Positions 23,549-36,400 of a stretch of DNA of 64,000 nucleotides are shown here, piece by piece (within the stretch, counting starts at the first letter, position 1; each line of letters starts with the position of its first letter). This stretch comes from Vitellaria paradoxa. Lineage: Eukaryota > Streptophyta > Magnoliopsida > Ericales > Sapotaceae. The DNA lies in contig CM034238.1 of assembly GCA_019916065.1 (NCBI GenBank), forward strand, positions 6,056,363-6,120,362, given 5' to 3'. The notes under the pieces were generated by a model. The model had not been told where the DNA came from, made no database searches, and worked only from the letters and a program-made list of their open reading frames with translations. The position numbers and the translations under genes were made by a program.

Positions 23549-25631
23549 TCAGTGTTTATAAGCAGCTCCCATATTATTGTAAGAACAGGGGTTTGGTTGC
23601 ATCATCTTTGGTAATCCAAGCTGCCCCTGCATCCCGTCCCTCGCATACTGCTGCCACATAATCTGCTCCTCCGCCAACAGCTTCTGCTTCTTCTCCATCT
23701 CCGACATCTGGACATACGACGGCGGCGGCACCGCCAGTGAGGCCGCAAACGGGTCCGTTCTCGTTGAAGCAGCAGCTACCGGCGCCGCATTCCCATCTCC
23801 CGCAGGAGGCGCCGGCAGGGCCAGCATTGCGGGCCTCCCGGCTGACCCAAGCGCTACGCTGCTGGCACTTCCGGTGGCTACGCAACCCGACGAGCTCATT
23901 GCTTGCGCTATGGCTCCTCTTTGATACATTCCGTCGAGCACCATCATGTCGAACCCACCGCCAAGCGACGCCTTCTGGTTCGACAAATGGCTGGCCGCTT
24001 GAACCAGCTCTGTCTCCCAATTTTCTCCATCTTTGAAAGCTTCCCATGCTGGAGTAGTTGTACTATTCCTCTCGGGGCCAACATCAAACAAAGCTAGAGC
24101 CAATTTGTCCCCATGTTCTTGACAAGTCTCTGCATCCTCACCCAAGTTCAACAAATCGGATTCTTTTTGGATGTCCCTGTGATCTCTCTCTTTCTTCTCC
24201 TCCTTCACCTCTTCCTTCTCTTCTTCTTCTTCTGGAAATCCTTCGGGTGGTGGTAATGCCTTGATCGCGTTCATGTCCAGTAGTTCCTCTTCTTCAACAA
24301 CCTCTGGCTTTTTTTCTTCCTCCTCCTCCTCCTTCTCGGGTTGATGATTCTTATATTCCACTTGCAAATCCCTTCTGTGTTGCTCTTTGTTGGACTTCCC
24401 TCTTATATAATCATCCATTGTATCCAACTTCTGCCGTGGAACTTTCTCAACTTCTGGGTACTCAGCAGCTCGTGCAATCCCAACATGCTTGCACCAGCCG
24501 TAGAAGGCGTCGAGTTCATCCAGCTGATTCGAAACGCGGCAGAAGATCTCGTAGACTTTAACGGAGTCGGCTACTTCTAACCCCATGAACCGATCCACTA
24601 AGATGCTCAGTATTTCTGCTATGTCGTAATACACCTGGAAGCTCTCTTTCACAATTGGGTAGAGTGCCACCAGCACAACCCTGTTATTCTTTGTTGAACC
24701 TGATTGATTCACCATTCAACAATCAATTAAAAAAAAAGAGACACACACATATTTTTTAAACCAAAAGTTTAAATGGTTATGAAAATGAATTTAATAATAT
24801 ATATCAAGTTATTTGCTCGTAGAGTGAGATAAACAAATCAAATCAAATAAGTTACATCAACACAAATAAATAAAGTATATAACAGTAAACACCTCTAATA
24901 TCATGTTAAGTCACCAATTGTATTAAAAATTTAAATTAATAGAAAATGACCCACTAACGTATATCAAATCATTTCAACAAAATTTGCAGACTAGACTAAT
25001 TACCTTTAGGGCGGCATGCTAGAAACCTTTCCAAGACATACAACAAACTCTGAACTCTTGAAAACAGTTTGTTATTGCTCATTTCACGCACCGGGGTGGC
25101 TCTCGCCGGGGTTTCTGCTTCCTCATCCTCCTCTTTCCCCCACGTTTCTCGCTTGTCCCTCTTGCCTTGCCCTCTGAACTCGAGCAATTCATCGAGGTAC
25201 AACCCATACATGCGTACGAACGCAGAGTAATCCCAGAAATCAGAGCGTCTGTCGCGAAAATCAGACATGTTGAGGAGGCGAGTCCCGCGCCTTGTCGCGA
25301 AGAAAATCTCCTCCTGGTAAGCCACGTCGCCGTCCGTGAGCAGCCTTTGGATCAACATGAGCGACTTCAGCGCCACCACCCAGTTCCTGGTCTTGCTGAG
25401 ACGCCTGGAGATGGTGGCGACGCAGGCGTGGACGAAGGCACGCGAGTAGCACGTGAGACTCAGTATTTCTCGGATGTGTCTCTCCTCCGGTGGGTATTCT
25501 TCGTGCCTGGTCGCCTTCACGATGGCTATCTCGAGGTCGGATATGGAGGCGGTGCTGCCGACTTTGGCCAGGCCGATGCTGGTCTTGTCCTTCACTGCTC
25601 CAATGGCGTTTGTGAGCTTACTCGGAGCCAT
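23549..25631 (-). CDS. PICALM5: ANTH-domain clathrin assembly protein, PICALM5 type (AP180 family)
   Basis: Two exons, 25631-25004 and 24699-23549, with a phase-1 intron (donor GTAATT, acceptor CAG); 592 residues. The N-terminal ANTH domain starts MAPSKLTNAIGAVKDKTS and contains VKATRHEEYPPEE, the region that binds phosphoinositides, then LLTDGDVAYQEEIFFATRRG and LLNMSDFRDRRSDFWDYSAF. A second helical part (NRVVLVALYPIVKESF, EIFCRVSNQLDELD) follows in exon 2. The C-terminal half is disordered and Glu-rich with adaptor/clathrin motifs DLLNL and DPF (residues 525-527). It should act at the plasma membrane in clathrin-mediated endocytosis. Length and motifs match Arabidopsis At1g03050/At4g02650, known in pollen-tube tip growth. 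No defects seen. Assignment to the 5A/5B pair rather than another ANTH group is likely but not proven. Confidence 0.92.
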
Positions 25632-27519
25632 TGATTTAGGGGATGATTTTGTGGATTATAAATGCCAATTTGTGTTATTTATTCAATCCGTTGGAAGTAT
25701 CAACCTGAAATCATTGAGCAAAAGTGTTAAGTGTTTGCATGTATATTGCAGTGTATATATATAATCTATATATGTAGGAACATGAAGTATGGATATGGAT
25801 TTGGATGTGTATGTGTATTTCTAACTAAACATTGAGATAACACCACCACAATTTCTGCTCAATTTCTTTTGATCTTGTTGCTTCACCCTATTCATCATTT
25901 CATCCATGCACCACTACAATTCTAAATTCTTCATTAATTTATTCAAGTTTAATTTTTCTAGAACACAAGTTTATGTTGATATAGGATTGTTTGGAGTTTT
26001 AAAATATTTAAAAAAATCTTTACAATTTTTTTTAATTCCGAACTAGGTAAATTTTTATAAAATTTTAAAAAATTCTAATAAATCTTTACAAATCTTCAAA
26101 AAATTTTGTAGAAAACGTTAAAAATCATCTACTAGAATTTATTTGAACAGAATTCTCTATCTTAAATCTGTTTGAACGAATTCAGGACATTCTAAATAAT
26201 AAAAAGATAATCAAACCACGTTAATCTCAACTTTTAGAACTCGAAACATGCATGGTCTTAGAAAATACCTTTGGCTAAGAACTATATGCGTCGAAGAAGA
26301 TGGTCCCCAACTCCTGGGTTGGTTCTATTGTACACATGCAGATGATGAGCCCGATGCAACACTTGTGTTGAATACTAGCCTTTCTTCAACCTTAAAAGCA
26401 AGTCAGTTGTAATATTTCTTCAATGGATTGTTATTTGTTCGACCCTTTATTATAAAACTTCAAGTCAAAAGGAAAAAAAGGAATACAGGAAAAGGAAGAG
26501 AGAAGAAAGATGGCTTTATCAATGGCTAGCTCAATCCCCCTCTATTCCTCTGTTCTACATCTCTCTCTCTCACCCCTTTTTGTCTATTAATTTCAGTATA
26601 CTATTTCCTATGACTGGACAGTCTGGTTTCCACTCAACCACCATCCATTTCCCACAATTTTAGCCGGAAATAACTGGTTGTTTATGGTAAGGTAATGAGC
26701 CAAATGGCAACGTTTCTGCATCGCATGGGTTTCAGAGCTTTGTGTCTCAAAAATCTATCTTGACAATGTCAATGGCTTCTAAACTGGTCAAAGGTCTGAA
26801 GACCAATAGGGACTTGGATAATCAAGACTAGGCACACGCACTGTAGGATATTTTTATTAAAATTTTATTTTATTTAAAATAAAATTATAAAAAATTTCAG
26901 AGAAGTTGCTTACATGGTAAAGAATAAGTTGTTAAAGATATATGAGTAAATAATAACTAATTAAAGAGTATTTAAGAAAAACAAAAGAATTATAAAAATA
27001 AAGGTAGTTAAAATATATTTATGAAAAATAAAAATATAAATGAGTAAAATTACTTAATTATGTGATACTTATAAAAATTTATTTTTTAATACCATTAAAA
27101 TTGTAGATTTATAAGAAGTTTAAGAGTATTATAGAAAAAAATAGAAACTAATAACAGGGAGAAACCTCCGGATGGAGAAACCAAACGTGGCTTTAATGTG
27201 ATCATTACATTTATATCTTTTCTTACCACCAATTTGTGTGGAATAGAAATAAAAAAAAAAAAAAAAAATTTAAGGTGGTATTTGATTTGTCAAAAAATTT
27301 AAAAGTTAGTAAAAATGATGTGTGATAAAATTTGATTGAAAAAAATTAATAAATATAAAGTTTTTAGTGTTTTTTTAAAGATCAAAACACCATTTAAATC
27401 TACAAATGATCATTAAAATTCTAAAGGAAAAATGTCAAAATGTAATTCGTGTCGAGTTTTTTATATTCTAAAAATTATTATTTACTGTTGGAAAAAATAG
27501 AGCGAAGTTTGAAAAATTT

Positions 27520-27832
27520 AGACGCCATTTCGTTTGTATTTCTATTTTTTTTTTTTTTGGATGTGTTTTATGTTTTGAAAATTCCAAAACAAAGAAAATA
27601 GAAAACGTATTTCGTTCGATATTTTCTATTTTTTGTATTTTGTGATTTTTCATATTTTTGGTTGAAAAAACTCAAAACGACTTTTTACCATTTTGTATTT
27701 CATGTGTAAACCTATTTTTTATTTTTTTAAAATAGATTTTGAAAACACAAATTATCAAATATATTTTGACCTACTTTTTTATTTTAAAAATTACAACATA
27801 GAAAATAATTCAAAACAGATATATCAAATTAC
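27520..27832. mobile_element. MITE copy of the 22528 family, inverted
   Basis: Starts near GACGCCATTTCGTTTGTATTT. In inverse orientation it shares AAAAAGTCGTTTTGAGTTTTT and the AAAATAGAAAAT-rich segments with 22528-22860. Noncoding. Confidence 0.5.
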
Positions 27833-28574
27833 ACTTTAACATTTCACAAGAGGAAACTGACAAACTTTACCATTTAGAGTCATAAGTTAGATTTTGTTCG
27901 AATAGCTTTTCGGAATTTTTTTTATCATTTTTTAATAAATTTTTAGTATGTTATTCACATTTATTAAGAATAATTCAAAAAAAAAGGCTTAAAAATAGTA
28001 AATTCATCATGTATGCAGTGCCGGCCTCGACAATTTGATTGTTAAAGCTTAACTTTGAAAATTTTGTCCTTTTATACTAGTATACAAGTCAAGCTTAAAT
28101 TTTTTTTTTCTCCTCAGTCTAAAAAATTTTTTGAATTGCCTTTAACCCAGAGTATTGCCCAAGCTTAAGGGCTTGTTGGGCACCATTGGGCCGGCCTTTC
28201 ATGTATGGGCAGATTGAGGTAACTTATTTGCAATAAGTTGATTCAATTTGACCCGCATGTGAATTTTTTTTTATTTTTTCAGTATTTTTTAATTATTAAA
28301 AAAATATGAATAACAGGTCAAAAAATATTGTAAAAAATAAAAATATCTACTTTGATGATAAAAATTTAGAAGTGAATAAAATAAGCCAACGATTTGCGCA
28401 CCCAGAACTTCTCGTGCATAGACGCTCGGGGACAACTGAGCTCGAAATTATTAGATTAAGATTTAATTACCCAAATGCATTCACGTGATGGTACGGTTCA
28501 AGACTGTTTAATTAAAATTTAACTCAACGGTTAAACACAATCACACCGTGAGCGGGGATCCTGCAGTAACAAGT

Positions 28575-29618
28575 GGCGTTTGGAGTTCAAAAAACTTCAA
28601 AAAATATCAAAAAATTTTAAAAGTTGACAGGTTTTCAGACTGTAAAAAATTTTAAAAGTCGTTAGAACGGATTAAAATGATGCGTTCCAACGAATTTTGC
28701 CAGAATTTAAAAAAAAGTTATTTGAAATTTGTACAAAAAAATTACATGAAACTCTAAAATTTTTCAAAATCTTCCACTAAAATTTTGACATGTGTCACTT
28801 TATATACTTTTTAACAATTTATATCAAATCAAATATAAACATTCGATAATCGTTATATAATAATTTCAAAATTTACTTTTGAAAAATTTTGGTAATTGTT
28901 AAGCTCCAAACGCACCGCACCTGTAGATCACAACTTCGACTTCTGTGTTTCAGGAGTTCACGGACGGAATAAAACAAGGGAGAGCCAGATGAGTTAAACA
29001 CTGAATTTTGCCCAATGTCACTGGCTGAAATTTTGGGAACGGGGTAGTCTGGTACATTATGAACAGTTGAATCAACCCCAAAACTCAAATATTTTTGATC
29101 TAATGATCCAGGGTGTACCGGATCTATCCTTCCTGAAATTTTGAGAACAGGCTCAAAGTCCGATGAGTTTTCAAGTATTCTGAAACAAGCTGATACATTC
29201 ACTATTTATACATATATTTATATACGTATATGTACGTACTCGAAGTGGTGTACACGACGTGACATATATATATATATACACACACACTATAGGTGCGTTT
29301 GCGTTTGGATCTTCAATAATCTCTAAAAGTTTTTAAAAGTGAATTTTAAAATTATTATATAATGATTGTTAAATTTTTATGTTTGATTTGATATAAAATT
29401 ATTAAGAATATATAAAGTGACGTGTCAAAAATTTAGTGGATGTTTTTAAAAATTTTTAGAGTTTGTGTAATTTTTTGTACAAATGTCAAATAACTTTTTT
29501 TTTGAATTCTGATAAAATTCATTGAAACGCACTATTTTGATCTGTTCAAACAATTTTTAAAATTTTTTACAGTTTAAAAACCTGCCAACTTTTTAAATTT
29601 TTTGGACTCTAAACGCCC
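28575..29618. mobile_element. Long-inverted-repeat element or pair of opposed MITEs
   Basis: The left arm (about 28575-28915) starts GGCGTTTGGAGTTC and ends AGCTCCAAACGCACC. The right arm (about 29290-29618) is its diverged inverse, from GGTGCGTTTGCGTTTGGATC to GGACTCTAAACGCC. The arms share, in inverse order, blocks such as TTTGACATGTGTCACTTTAT and GATATAAAT-type motifs. About 375 bp lies between them (28916-29289) and looks unlike the arms. It is either one fold-back element that captured DNA or two opposed copies. No target duplication was found. Confidence 0.6.
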
Positions 29619-29663
29619 CCGTATATATACCACATAAAACATTGTAGATAGGTACAAATATTT

Positions 29664-31368
29664 TCAATTGAAAGCACCACAAACCCGCCTAATCTGTCCC
29701 TGGGAACCTGTCTTGACATCAATCTGTCCCATTTTTACAATTGATTCGATAAAATCTGTCTCAAAAAAAGGTCCGAACAGCGGACTTAGGACATCGAAGT
29801 AGGAATCTACGACGTTCTTGGTCGCCTCATCATCGTAAAGCCTCGCGTCTGATTCCAGTACTGCAAATCCACTGCGAATGTTTTGTAGGATTTGATTGTC
29901 AAATGTCTGTCCGCTGTCGTGATCCATTGGTAATCGGACATTCACGTCTCCATTTCGTGGGCACTTGGCTTTAAGCTCGGGTAGAAATTCTGGGTTTATG
30001 GCTGGGTCTGAACCCCCACTGGGGAAGAAGTTGTACAGCCTTCGGGTCATGAAGAAGCATGCTGTTGTTCCAATGGTATGTGCAGCTGAAAATTTTTTAT
30101 AAATGTTTAGGCTATGATTGTGGCAATTTTGCTCGCAAGTAAGACCTCATTCTAGTTATATATATATATATTATACCCTAAAATCACTAGCAGATATACA
30201 ATGTGCGAGGGTAAACGAAGGTCCATGATGAATCTCAATATAAAAAAAAAATTTAATATTTATAAACAAATTATTCGAAGATGGAAAAATGGATGAATAA
30301 TTAATTAGTGACATATATTGAAAAAGACATAATCGGAACCATTAAAAATAAAGTTACTTTGCAACGTTTTTAGAATATAAAAGTACGAAATGAATTATTA
30401 TAACTTGCTTTTGTTAATTTAAAAGTTATTTTGGATAAAAAAAATATTTAATATTAATATATAATATTTTATATTTCATCATATTTTATGAATTTATTTT
30501 AAATTTAAAATTTTACTTGTAATTAGGGTTTATGCTGATCTAAATTCTTGAGTTTGTCACGATCTAAAATTGTAGATTTAATTATTCATACGAAGAAAGG
30601 TAAATCTATACCCCATCTCTTAGTTCTTGTTATATATTTCGATCAGAAGCATCACATGCATCTGAAGTACAATATGGAACTTCTTTAACATTCAAAATAT
30701 TTTTGGTTGAGAAATGATCGATGGGTACCTTGCACCATAAAGGAAGCATTTCAAACATTTCGATTCAGAGCAAGTGTCTTAATTAATTGTGACAAGCAGA
30801 TCCAGCTCATTGCTAAGTAGCCCAATTGATCACTTTAAACAAAACGTGAAGCTTTCATATGCTATATACGCATGTAAGATATAGGCCCGTTACGTTCATA
30901 TATATATATATGCATATCGATTTAGATATTTGCCCATAATTAGATTCCTGATAAGATGGTTTAACAGCCACCGGGCCTTTTCTTAAGGTTCTATCATGAG
31001 CATGAACTGGGGGTCCCACTATACAATTGATCCGGAGTTTAATATTTCGTAGGCTTAAAATATAAGAAATTAATTAAAAAAAAATTTCATATTTTTTTTA
31101 TGTGACTTACCAACTCCCAGTCTTTTAATTATGGCCTTAAATGCTAAAATTGTCAGAATCTTTTCATCTTAATTAGTGACCCTTCTCCTATTTTTGTTTT
31201 CAAATATAGGAAACATTAATATGTAGCCTTTCAAGCCTAGCAGTTAGCCCTCTTTTTGCTTTTAATAAAACCCCAAAAAAAAAAAAAAATTATTCCCTTA
31301 CTATAATTTTAGTAAATTGATCACATCCCTTGAACTGCCAGCTGCCACATCTGCATGGAACCTTCATG

Positions 31369-31411
<43 letters not shown>

Positions 31412-32144
31412 CTGAGAGAGAGAGAGAGATCCATATTCATACCACTAAGAAGCACGAGGTCTTTATCTGAGAGTCCCTTCTGCGAAAACTTCAATTTGAG
31501 TTGGTGGATTGAGTCACTAACTTCTGGCATATTATCAGCCATCGAAACATTCGAAACTAGTCCATCTCTCCGGCCAGTCGGAACCTCATAAGCCGGTCCT
31601 CTTGCCTGACCCATCAAGCCAAAAAAAAAAAACCATATCAACATTAGCACAATTAGGACACGAGACTCCCGTATGTGTCCACAAGGGATTTTAAAGAGAG
31701 ATATTGTATACAAATTATACAAACCTATTGAGAGAGATGATTTGGAATCAATAATATTAGTCATACACTTCAAACCTATATATATATATATATATATATA
31801 AGAAAGGGACTATATATATCCATTGATGAGCCAGATAATGAGTAGCAGAGTAAATCAATAGTACCAAGGCTATGGCATCTCTAGCAGCCATGGCCACAAT
31901 ATCTGCACAAGAAACCACCAGAGGGCACACACCCTCCAGCTGAGCTTTAGCTTTCTCTATCACCTCAAACCCTCCAACCCCTTGGTGACCAAATGCCCGC
32001 CTTTCAGCATTTGGGACGCTACTGCTGTCTATGAGTATTGACCCATCACAGCCCTGTTTAAATTAAAAACACCCCTTAGCTAAAAATTTTGTATAACTAT
32101 CAATTTTGTGTGTGTGTGTGTGTGTGTGTGTGGATAGGATGGAT

Positions 32145-32180
<36 letters not shown>

Positions 32181-32390
32181 GACCTGAACAAAGCAGTCAT
32201 GAAAATGGAGCCTAAGCAAGACAGGAGCAATATTGGAGTCTGAAAGAGCAGCATTTTGAACAATGGCACTGACAATGGACTCTGCATCAGGGCATGTGTC
32301 CTTGTAGAAACCAACTCTGAGTTGGGCTTGTGAAGTCCCAAATATGTGACTCACAAGCAAAACATTAACCAAAAGCACTACTACTGCCAT
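29664..32390 (-). CDS. Secreted class III peroxidase (possibly peroxidase 43-like)
   Basis: Four exons: 32390-32184, 32053-31865, 31605-31443 and 30085-29664; 326 residues, the family's usual length and the common plant four-exon layout. A hydrophobic signal peptide (residues 1-22) precedes [12 protein letters not shown]. The distal haem site is LRLHFHDCF with Arg60 and His64; GCDGS follows. The proximal haem His189 lies in SAAHTIG, split across exons 3 and 4. All eight disulfide cysteines are present (33, 66, 71, 112, 118, 196, 228, 322). The enzyme oxidises phenolics with hydrogen peroxide in the apoplast or wall. On the sense strand, CT tracts directly follow the donors of exons 1 and 3. 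A TATA-like stretch lies at about 32491-32506. The gene is intact; the isoform name is a guess from length and N-terminus. Confidence 0.92.
31372..31430. repeat. (GA)n microsatellite in peroxidase intron 3
   Basis: Two GA runs separated by a short GGAGGCT interruption. They lie within about 15-70 bases of the exon 3 donor and read CT on the transcribed strand. Confidence 0.85.
32103..32180. repeat. (TG)n and (GA)n microsatellites in peroxidase intron 1
   Basis: A TG run (about 32106-32132) and a GA run (about 32151-32179) fill most of the short intron between exons 1 and 2. The GA run ends only about 4 bases from the exon 1 donor. A further GA run at about 32509-32537 lies in the 5' flank. 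Confidence 0.85.
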
Positions 32391-32490
32391 ATTTCAACAA
32401 CTGTAGACGTTGGAATGTATATATATTTGGAAAAGGGGGAAAGAAGATGATGAGAAACAGAGAGTTAAAGAAAGTGGAATCTAGAAGGCC

Positions 32491-32506
32491 ATATATTTAT
32501 ATATAT
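32491..32506 (-). promoter_or_regulatory. TATA-like element of the peroxidase gene
   Basis: On the minus strand CTATATATATAAATATATGG lies about 110 bases upstream of the ATG at 32390. It is flanked upstream by a CT tract (32509-32537), a common core-promoter feature in plants. Confidence 0.45.
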
Positions 32507-32537
<31 letters not shown>

Positions 32538-33417
32538 TTTTCAATCTGCTAGATGGTGCATGCAGCGGCTCTTAAATATTGAGCTGCCAGCAATAGAGGG
32601 GGGAGATAGCAATGTGTCAAACTAATCTGCATGAGGTTTGTTTTCTAGCATGCTTTCTTTCTTTATTTTTTTTTTTTTTTCCTTCTCTGCAAGCCTGTTT
32701 GGCCACACTAAAACTTACCAACTGTAACTAATTTTTGTACTTTCCTTTAATCAAATTTTTTCACATATCATTTTTATGTCACATTTTCCTATTTTTATTG
32801 TATTTTTTACCCCTTTTTTTAGTTTACCAAACAAGCCAAGTTCAAAAAATAATAATTGCTTTCATTTATGGGTTTCTAGAAGTCTTGGACTTAGTGACTG
32901 TTCTTATCAGCTCCTTTCGTTTTCAAAGTATCTTCTTGCTAGTGTTTTAATGGCTTAATTAAAACCATTTCAGTGGTTCATAATTGTTATATGAATACTT
33001 ATGAGAGAGAGTCCTTTTACAGTCGGCAAAATCTAAGAAAAATGCATGTAACTCCTTCCGTGATAAGTTGTTATCTACCCATTTTCCTAACAAAGTTGCA
33101 GTTAAATTATATATATATGTATATATATCACACCACGCTAGCTAATAGGAAAAATGCAATGTTCATCTACGTACACAACAGATGTTTGAAATATACCATG
33201 TTATGCAATCAGAAAAATTATACAGAAAAAAAAATTACCTAAATGATGGACAACTTTGTAAGGCTTATCACTCTCAGAAAATAAAAATAAAACCGAAATA
33301 AACCATTAAAGTCTTGTACTATGCCGTTGACGCATCATTCTATGAGGGGGGGGATTAGTTGCAAAGCATTTTCCATTTCCGAAAGATCTCAAAGACTAAC
33401 ACTCTGTAACATAACAA

Positions 33418-36400
33418 CTACACGTATTTTCCCCTGTATTTTCCTCTATACTTTGGCTTTGAATCCTTGCTAAATTTAGTGTCACCAGCCCCACCACCCA
33501 GGTGAAGATCAGAAGCAGGGCTGAAAACTGCAGAATGGAGATTCCCATCTTCTAACCACTTGAGATGGTTCTCCTTGAATTCCAGATGTTTGATTCGAGC
33601 CAACTCTGCAATTTCATCCGTGTACGGTCCAATCTTCACCATCGTCAGTAATACGCGACTGTAACGCAAGCTTAGGATCTGTTCACAAGAAGCAACCAAT
33701 TTGAAACATGGGTGCTCTGGGAAACGGGTGTCGATCGTATCGTCTTCTCTTAGTACAGGGTAGAAGTACACAAGGCGCCCACCCATCACAAGCATCCTCG
33801 CAGCAAGGTCGAGCAAATCGTGCACGCATTCAACTAAGCTGTAAGGAGCAGTCGATGGTATGTGATCCGTTCTCTTATCATCGGGCACGGTGTAAGGACC
33901 CACAGCCCCTTTTAGCAATTTCCGGCCACCAGATTTGCGTCCCCCAGCTCGAACCCCATAAGGAGGATCACAGATTATGGCATCAAACATCTTCCATAAC
34001 CAAACAGGAGGAGGAGCAAAATAATACATCAGTAAGAGGAAAACAGATAATATAATTCAAAGAAAATTTAACCACCAAAATTTTAGAAGAAAAAGAAATT
34101 TAGATTGTAAAAAAAAGACTTTATAGATATAGAACACAAACGAAAGGCTCTACAGGCCAACAGCAGTGAACGAAAAATTACCTCTTTTAAACCTGGACGC
34201 CAAGGAGGAAGGTTGTTGTCCGCCCTTAACAGAGCAAGCGGCATTGGTAGCCCATACTGCATTAACGAATAAGGCTTAGTTTGGGAAGAAAAAAAAATTA
34301 GCTTTTTTATAGCTAGCTACTAAAAAGTTGACTTCTTTTACGTTTGAAAAGGGAGAAAAAACTAGCTTTTTAACTTTTTGTTAATTTGGCATTTTTACCT
34401 TTCATGATTTAAAAGAATTTTCAGTGTAAAAGGGTAAATGTGGTCATTTTAGAAAAATTTTAAAAGCTGAATAACCCAAAGCTAGCTATTAGCTAATGAT
34501 TGCCAAACAAAGGCTAATTATTGTTCAGTGAATATTGAACAGCACACAACATATAAATGGGCCCTTTTGACATACCACATTCACAAAAGTTTCAATGATT
34601 ACAAAAATTACAGATCGTCACCAAGGGAAAAAAGCTAAATTCAATAGCGGGAAGCAAATTAACCTGTTTGAAATTGCTCCATACATTACAGTCGGGACCA
34701 CGGCCATCACGCACTACCCTAATGTCGATGTCTGCACCCTGAAATTTACATTAGTTGATATGGAAATCAAGTAATACGCATTCAATTAGCATATAATTTT
34801 CCTTCAGTTGGAGAATATCCATATAATAACTAAGAATTTCAACAGTGGAGCAAAGAAGTTCAAACCATTGTCATTGCTCCAAAATGAGCTGCCGCAACAA
34901 GAATGCTCCCAGTGCCAACAAATGGGTCATATACAAGTTTCCCTGGTGTGGCCATTGCTTGGTTAGCCATCAGAAAAGCCATTTCTGCATCCATGGCTGT
35001 AGGGCCAAGATAAGTACGACTTTTTAACTGATACGTGGGCAAGAGCTTCCTATCAGCAGCACCAACCTCTCGACCAAAAAATATCCTCCTTTGGACAACT
35101 GGTGGAAGCCCATTATTATTGCCGTAGTCATCAGTTTCCATGAGCCAGAACTTGTGATCCGGATTTTTTAAGTTGACTCGACCCTGAAACAAATTAACTC
35201 AGTAACTACAAACAAGAAGTAACCAAAAATTACATTAAAACTGACTTTCCTTTAAGCTCGAATAATCCAACTTCTAATGTTAGAAAAAAAATGCAAGTAA
35301 TCGAAGTACATGTAATTCAAAAAACTTAATTTATCATAATTCATTTAAAATGGATAAAAGAAGTGGTGGAGCGGAATTAGGTGGTAGTAGCGGTTGCCAA
35401 TAGTTAGTGGTTTGTGCCAATTATGGTGACAAACGCCGGAAGAGGTAGTCGGAATGTAACTGAGGTGAGGGTAGTGGTGGTCAAGGACAAGGTAGCGGCT
35501 GATCGTATCAGTAGTGGAGATGGATGATGGCAATAGAGTTAGTGGAAATTAGGGGTAACAACAGTGCTTATCAGGGGGAAAAAAAATTAGGGGTAGCAGC
35601 AATGATTGACGAGATCCCTAAAGACACCCGAGCATAGCAGGAATTATAGATCAATTATTGGAAGCTACAACAAATATTGAGAAGCTATGTATAGGTATCA
35701 AGCCATATGAGGGACTGAACAGAAGAAGATTCCAAATAAAAATTAAATAAAAACTAGACCAATAGCAAGAGAAAAGAAGCAACTAGGGATTTAGAAATTA
35801 TATGGATTTAGAAATATCATTTGAAATACAAACAAATTATGATTGGAAAGTAAAATTTTTGATAAGTAAATAATTAGAAATAGCCTCTCTAGTTATTGGG
35901 ATAAGAGTCATAAATTGCCCCTCCCCATAAGCAAGAGTCCCATGCACTGTGTTGCTGCTTAAATAATTGGATAAAAAAGCAATAGCTTAATTTTGTTGTT
36001 TAAAGAAATGTTCCAACTTTTGAAGATAATTTGACATTTTTTTAAGTAAAAAACTAGAGATTTAAAAGTAACATCTTCATACATAACTAGGTATAAATTT
36101 CAATCTCTTGAGGATCCTCACAACATAATCCCGCACTACATCTTCTTAAGCAATTTGTTGCCAATAAATTTCAAAAAAAGAAAAAAGAAAGGGGAAAAAA
36201 ACTATTTTCTGTCTTCTTTCACAAATCAACTAGTTATATCATAGGAAAAGAAAATGTTAGAAAGGACAATTAAAAACATTGCTTGCAGCACAAACAGATG
36301 GAGAAGCAAACAAAATCACAGACACAAATTCCAATGTCAAGAAATGTGCCATGAATTTTCAACTCTAACAGGATCAACTTGTAGAAGCTCAGAGAAGCAC

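Larger units (their letters stand above)
25632..29663. other. Intergenic region between the ANTH and peroxidase genes
   Basis: Nearest the ANTH gene is its promoter, with TA-rich stretches near 25755-25775 that could act as TATA elements. Beyond that is AT-rich DNA without a recognised gene. It contains an inverted copy of the 22528 MITE and a long-inverted-repeat element (both listed). Confidence 0.5.
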
